A stretch of 64,000 bases of DNA from assembly GCA_001970955.1 (NCBI GenBank), contig MPUH01000092.1, positions 48,272 to 112,271 of the forward strand. Direction: 5' to 3'. This stretch comes from Stentor coeruleus. Its lineage: Eukaryota > Ciliophora > Heterotrichea > Heterotrichida > Stentoridae. A program made the translations under genes and the position numbers. Numbering within the stretch: position 1 is the first letter of the stretch; each line of letters starts with the position of its first letter. Under the pieces are notes generated by a model. It worked only from the letters and a program-made list of their open reading frames with translations, searched no databases and was not told where the DNA came from. This document shows, piece by piece, positions 61,812 to 64,000 of this stretch.

Positions 61812-62900
61812 ATGGAAGATAAGCCTCGTTGCTACTATTGTAAAATCCAAGTATCCCTAGTAGATTCAGATCAACCATTAATACCCTCAAGCCTCCTTCA
61901 AAACCTCCTCCCTTATAACTCTGAAAAAATCGTCGAAATTGACCGAGTCCTTTTACTAGCATCTAAAAACTATCCTTCTCAACAATACGTCTGTCTCAAT
62001 TGTCTTGAAAATCTCTTCTCTCCTATAGAAAAAGAAACAAACCTAGCAACAATGAACAAGAAATCCTTAGAAGAACATCTAAACCTATTTAAAAAAGAAC
62101 TCGAGCAACAAACCCTAGATAACTCAGACAATAGTCTAATCTTCGACCTTGAACAAAAGCTTCAAAATCTTAAAAACGAAAGTCAGATTTTAGCTAATGA
62201 GCTTTTAAAACATGAAAACACCCTAAGTGAATTAAAAAAAGAAGAACAAGGATATTGGATTGATGCTAATAAAACCGAAATGGATTTATTATTATTTGAA
62301 GAAGGACATTCTGAAGTAACCCAAAGGCTTAAAATTGCTGAAGATGAACTTAAATATTTAAGCAGTATAAATGTACTAAATGAATTATTTTATATTAGTA
62401 CATGTAATCAATTTGGTACTATAAGTGGATTAAGACTTGGAAGATTAGATTCTGATATGGTATCTTGGGATGAAATAAATGCTGCTTGGGGACATTGTGT
62501 ACTACTTTTATCAACACTTTTTAGAATGAAAGGTTTTGTTAGTGCACAATGCATTTTATATCCTTTAGGCAATTGTTCAAGGATTTCTCAGGTACATGAT
62601 AATGAGAAAAAGTATGACCTTTTTATGACAGAAACAAGTTTTTCGAAAAATCTTAGCAAGTATAATTTGGCTCAGAGTTTGTTTTTAGATGTAATTTATG
62701 AATTGTCTTTATTGTTAGAAGCTGAATGTCCTAGGCTGTTGTTACCAGTGAAGATTGAGAATAGGATATTTAAGGTTAATACGATGGAGATAAAATTGGA
62801 TGCAGGGAATAAAGAAGCTTGGACTAGAGGGTTGAAGTATTTACTTCAGGATCTTAAGTATTTGATTTATATTTGTGTTAAGGAAGATTATTTGCATTAA
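61812..62900 (+). CDS. ATG6: Beclin 1 / Atg6 (362 aa)
   Basis: The C-terminal BARA domain (about 180-362) has the family core: FGTISGLRLGRL, VSWDEINAAWGHCVLLL, then a helical end (FLDVIYELSLLLEAE...). A coiled coil precedes it (about 85-170). The N-terminus carries CYYC (Cys7/Cys10) and, near residue 63, YVCLNCLENL, a zinc-ribbon-like pair as in other Atg6 proteins. I see no clear BH3-like segment. Atg6 is a subunit of the class III PI3-kinase (Vps34) complexes that start autophagy and endosomal sorting. Length is a little short of human Beclin 1 (450 aa). The stop is TAA. Confidence 0.93.
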   Translation: MEDKPRCYYCKIQVSLVDSDQPLIPSSLLQNLLPYNSEKIVEIDRVLLLASKNYPSQQYVCLNCLENLFSPIEKETNLATMNKKSLEEHLNLFKKELEQQTLDNSDNSLIFDLEQKLQNLKNESQILANELLKHENTLSELKKEEQGYWIDANKTEMDLLLFEEGHSEVTQRLKIAEDELKYLSSINVLNELFYISTCNQFGTISGLRLGRLDSDMVSWDEINAAWGHCVLLLSTLFRMKGFVSAQCILYPLGNCSRISQVHDNEKKYDLFMTETSFSKNLSKYNLAQSLFLDVIYELSLLLEAECPRLLLPVKIENRIFKVNTMEIKLDAGNKEAWTRGLKYLLQDLKYLIYICVKEDYLH

Positions 62901-63451
62901 GAAAATTGTGTGTAATAGAATGCTTTAATAATAAAAGTTTAAATAGGGTATTAAAAGAAGGGAAATTGCTTATTTTGAATTTTAAAAGTTTTTAAGAGTT
63001 GAAAAAAATTAGATGATGGAGACTTGTAAAGAATTAATTTAACTATACTTTAGTCTTAAATTGTTTTAATTTAGTATATTTATTTATAGAAAGAGAAGAA
63101 ATAGTCACCATTTTACAGCTAATTTTGGCATTTTTAGTTAAAATATAGTAAAAAAAAAAAATTATCTTGTATTACCACTTTATTATTAAAAATTTCATTG
63201 CTAGACACGATTCTTTTTTAATTCTTCTTGCGCCCACAATTTTCAAGTTTGAATTATGAAAAATCTAGGGAATAACAATGACTGGAAAAAATGCAGGGTG
63301 CACTCTTTTAAAAAGAAAATATATTAAATTTATTATTAAATTGTTCCTAATATATTTTTAATAACTCCTTAAGACAAACATAGTTTTTTAAGTTCAACTA
63401 AGATCTTTAAAATTTTAATTATTTTTTTCTGAACTTTATTCTATAGAATGA
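62901..63451. other. Intergenic
   Basis: About 550 nt. The first part has the G-rich 3' flank composition; the rest is AT-rich. No gene is seen. Confidence 0.4.
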
Positions 63452-63574
63452 AACAGTAAAGACCTCCTCAGACAAGTAAAGAGTCGCATAGCCAGCGATA
63501 ACGAGTGGTTTAATATACCGAATCTACCTAAAGAAAGAGATCGTTGGACAAACAAACCTCAATCAGGCAAGGTT
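63452..63574 (+). pseudogene. Open fragment of unknown origin, 41 codons
   Basis: A stop-to-stop frame reading KDLLRQVKSRIASDNEWFNI and NLPKERDRWTNKPQSGKV, which looks like coding sequence and is less AT-rich than its surroundings. It is on the same strand as, and about 95 nt upstream of, the transposase remnant, so it could belong to the same element or be the relic of a separate gene. No family is recognised. Confidence 0.25.
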
Positions 63575-63668
63575 TAAACCATGTCATCTTAACTACTACC
63601 TACTTTAAACTTTTAAGCAATTAAATTTAATTCTGACTTAAATAATATACTTTCACTGTCAGCAAAAA

Positions 63669-64000
63669 ATGAGTTACCAAGAAAAGAATTTAACTTTTAG
63701 ATACACAAAAAAAATTATGTTTAAAGTTGAAAATCGATTAAGAGAAGCATTGTTAAATATCATAAAATATTACATAAAACCTAATCGATTATTTATACAG
63801 ACCTTTGGCGTGGCTAATCAAAACTAAAAAATGAGGAAGAATTTAATTATGCTTATGAAACAGTGAATTAAAGTAAATATTTCAAGGATCCAATGACAGG
63901 AGTGCATATTAATACTATTGAAGGTTTATATAGCAAAGCAAAGACCTATGTTTCTTCCACAGAACAAAAAATATCACACTACATGTTTTCGAATTTTATG
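63669..64000 (+). mobile_element. Remnant of a Merlin-type (ISXO2/IS1016-like) transposase, cut by the window end
   Basis: The frame from 63669 reads VENRLREALLNIIKYYIKPN, matching the core strand and helix of ISXO2-like DDE transposases (V.NR..E.LL.II...V.PG). It ends at TAA 63825. In a shifted frame KLKNEEEFNYAYETVN continues to an internal TAA at 63869, then KYFKDPMTGVHINTIEGLYS, the family's most recognisable motif (NFVDP.TG.HTNTIE) that ends in the catalytic acid. The frame shift and the stop show that it is not functional as read. Merlin elements are the eukaryotic relatives of IS1016/ISXO2. Terminal repeats were not found; the 3' end lies outside the window. Confidence 0.75.

Overview
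The window looks like macronuclear DNA of a heterotrich ciliate, most likely Stentor (S. coeruleus or close). The reasons are AT-rich, gene-dense DNA; long uninterrupted reading frames under the standard code (TGG for Trp; TAA, TAG and one TGA as stops); and 15-nt introns of the form GTAAnnnnnATATAG, the hallmark described for Stentor. Four introns are forced by an in-frame TAG, one more is placed by paralogue alignment and one is tentative. There are no bacterial features, and I recognised no tRNA, rRNA, CRISPR or telomere.

Layout. 1-4.8 kb: the 5' end of an EF-hand gene that leaves the window (damaged by two N joints), a small orphan, a coding relic, and a zinc-finger/STE20 kinase fusion. 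4.8-9.5 kb: an EF-hand protein and an axonemal dynein p28-domain protein only 4 nt apart, then a decayed TPR-like gene. 9.5-13.2 kb: SPT5 and an IQ+MORN protein pointing apart. 14-19.5 kb: three paralogous IQ-motif genes sharing one intron position. 20.9-27 kb: pyruvate kinase, a PB1-ZZ-UBA (p62/NBR1-like) protein, an ABCF3/GCN20 ATPase and a GYF protein. 28-40.7 kb: a 1828-residue coiled-coil protein, an ELMO-domain protein and four orphans. 40.9-45.8 kb: two GUP1-like MBOAT genes around a four-helix membrane protein. 46.3-54 kb: a UBA/UBC hybrid E2, a copine and a TRF4-like nucleotidyltransferase. 55.4-62.9 kb: a large cysteine-rich receptor, a cyclic-nucleotide-domain K+ channel and Beclin/Atg6. 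63.4-64 kb: a broken Merlin (ISXO2/IS1016-like) transposase running off the end.

Genes are not arranged in operons, but some gaps are extremely short (4, 11 and 32 nt). Themes that recur are calcium/calmodulin-type signalling (EF-hand, IQ, MORN, copine), cilium and cortex (p28 domain, coiled coils), ubiquitin and autophagy (UBA-UBC, PB1-ZZ-UBA, Atg6), and membrane excitability. Intergenic DNA shows a strand polarity by eye: on the sense strand, 5' flanks are C-rich and G-poor while 3' flanks are G-rich and C-poor. Many start codons sit directly behind a TATAAA-like element. Six single-N joints, each flanked by 31-78 nt direct repeats, look like unmerged assembly overlaps.
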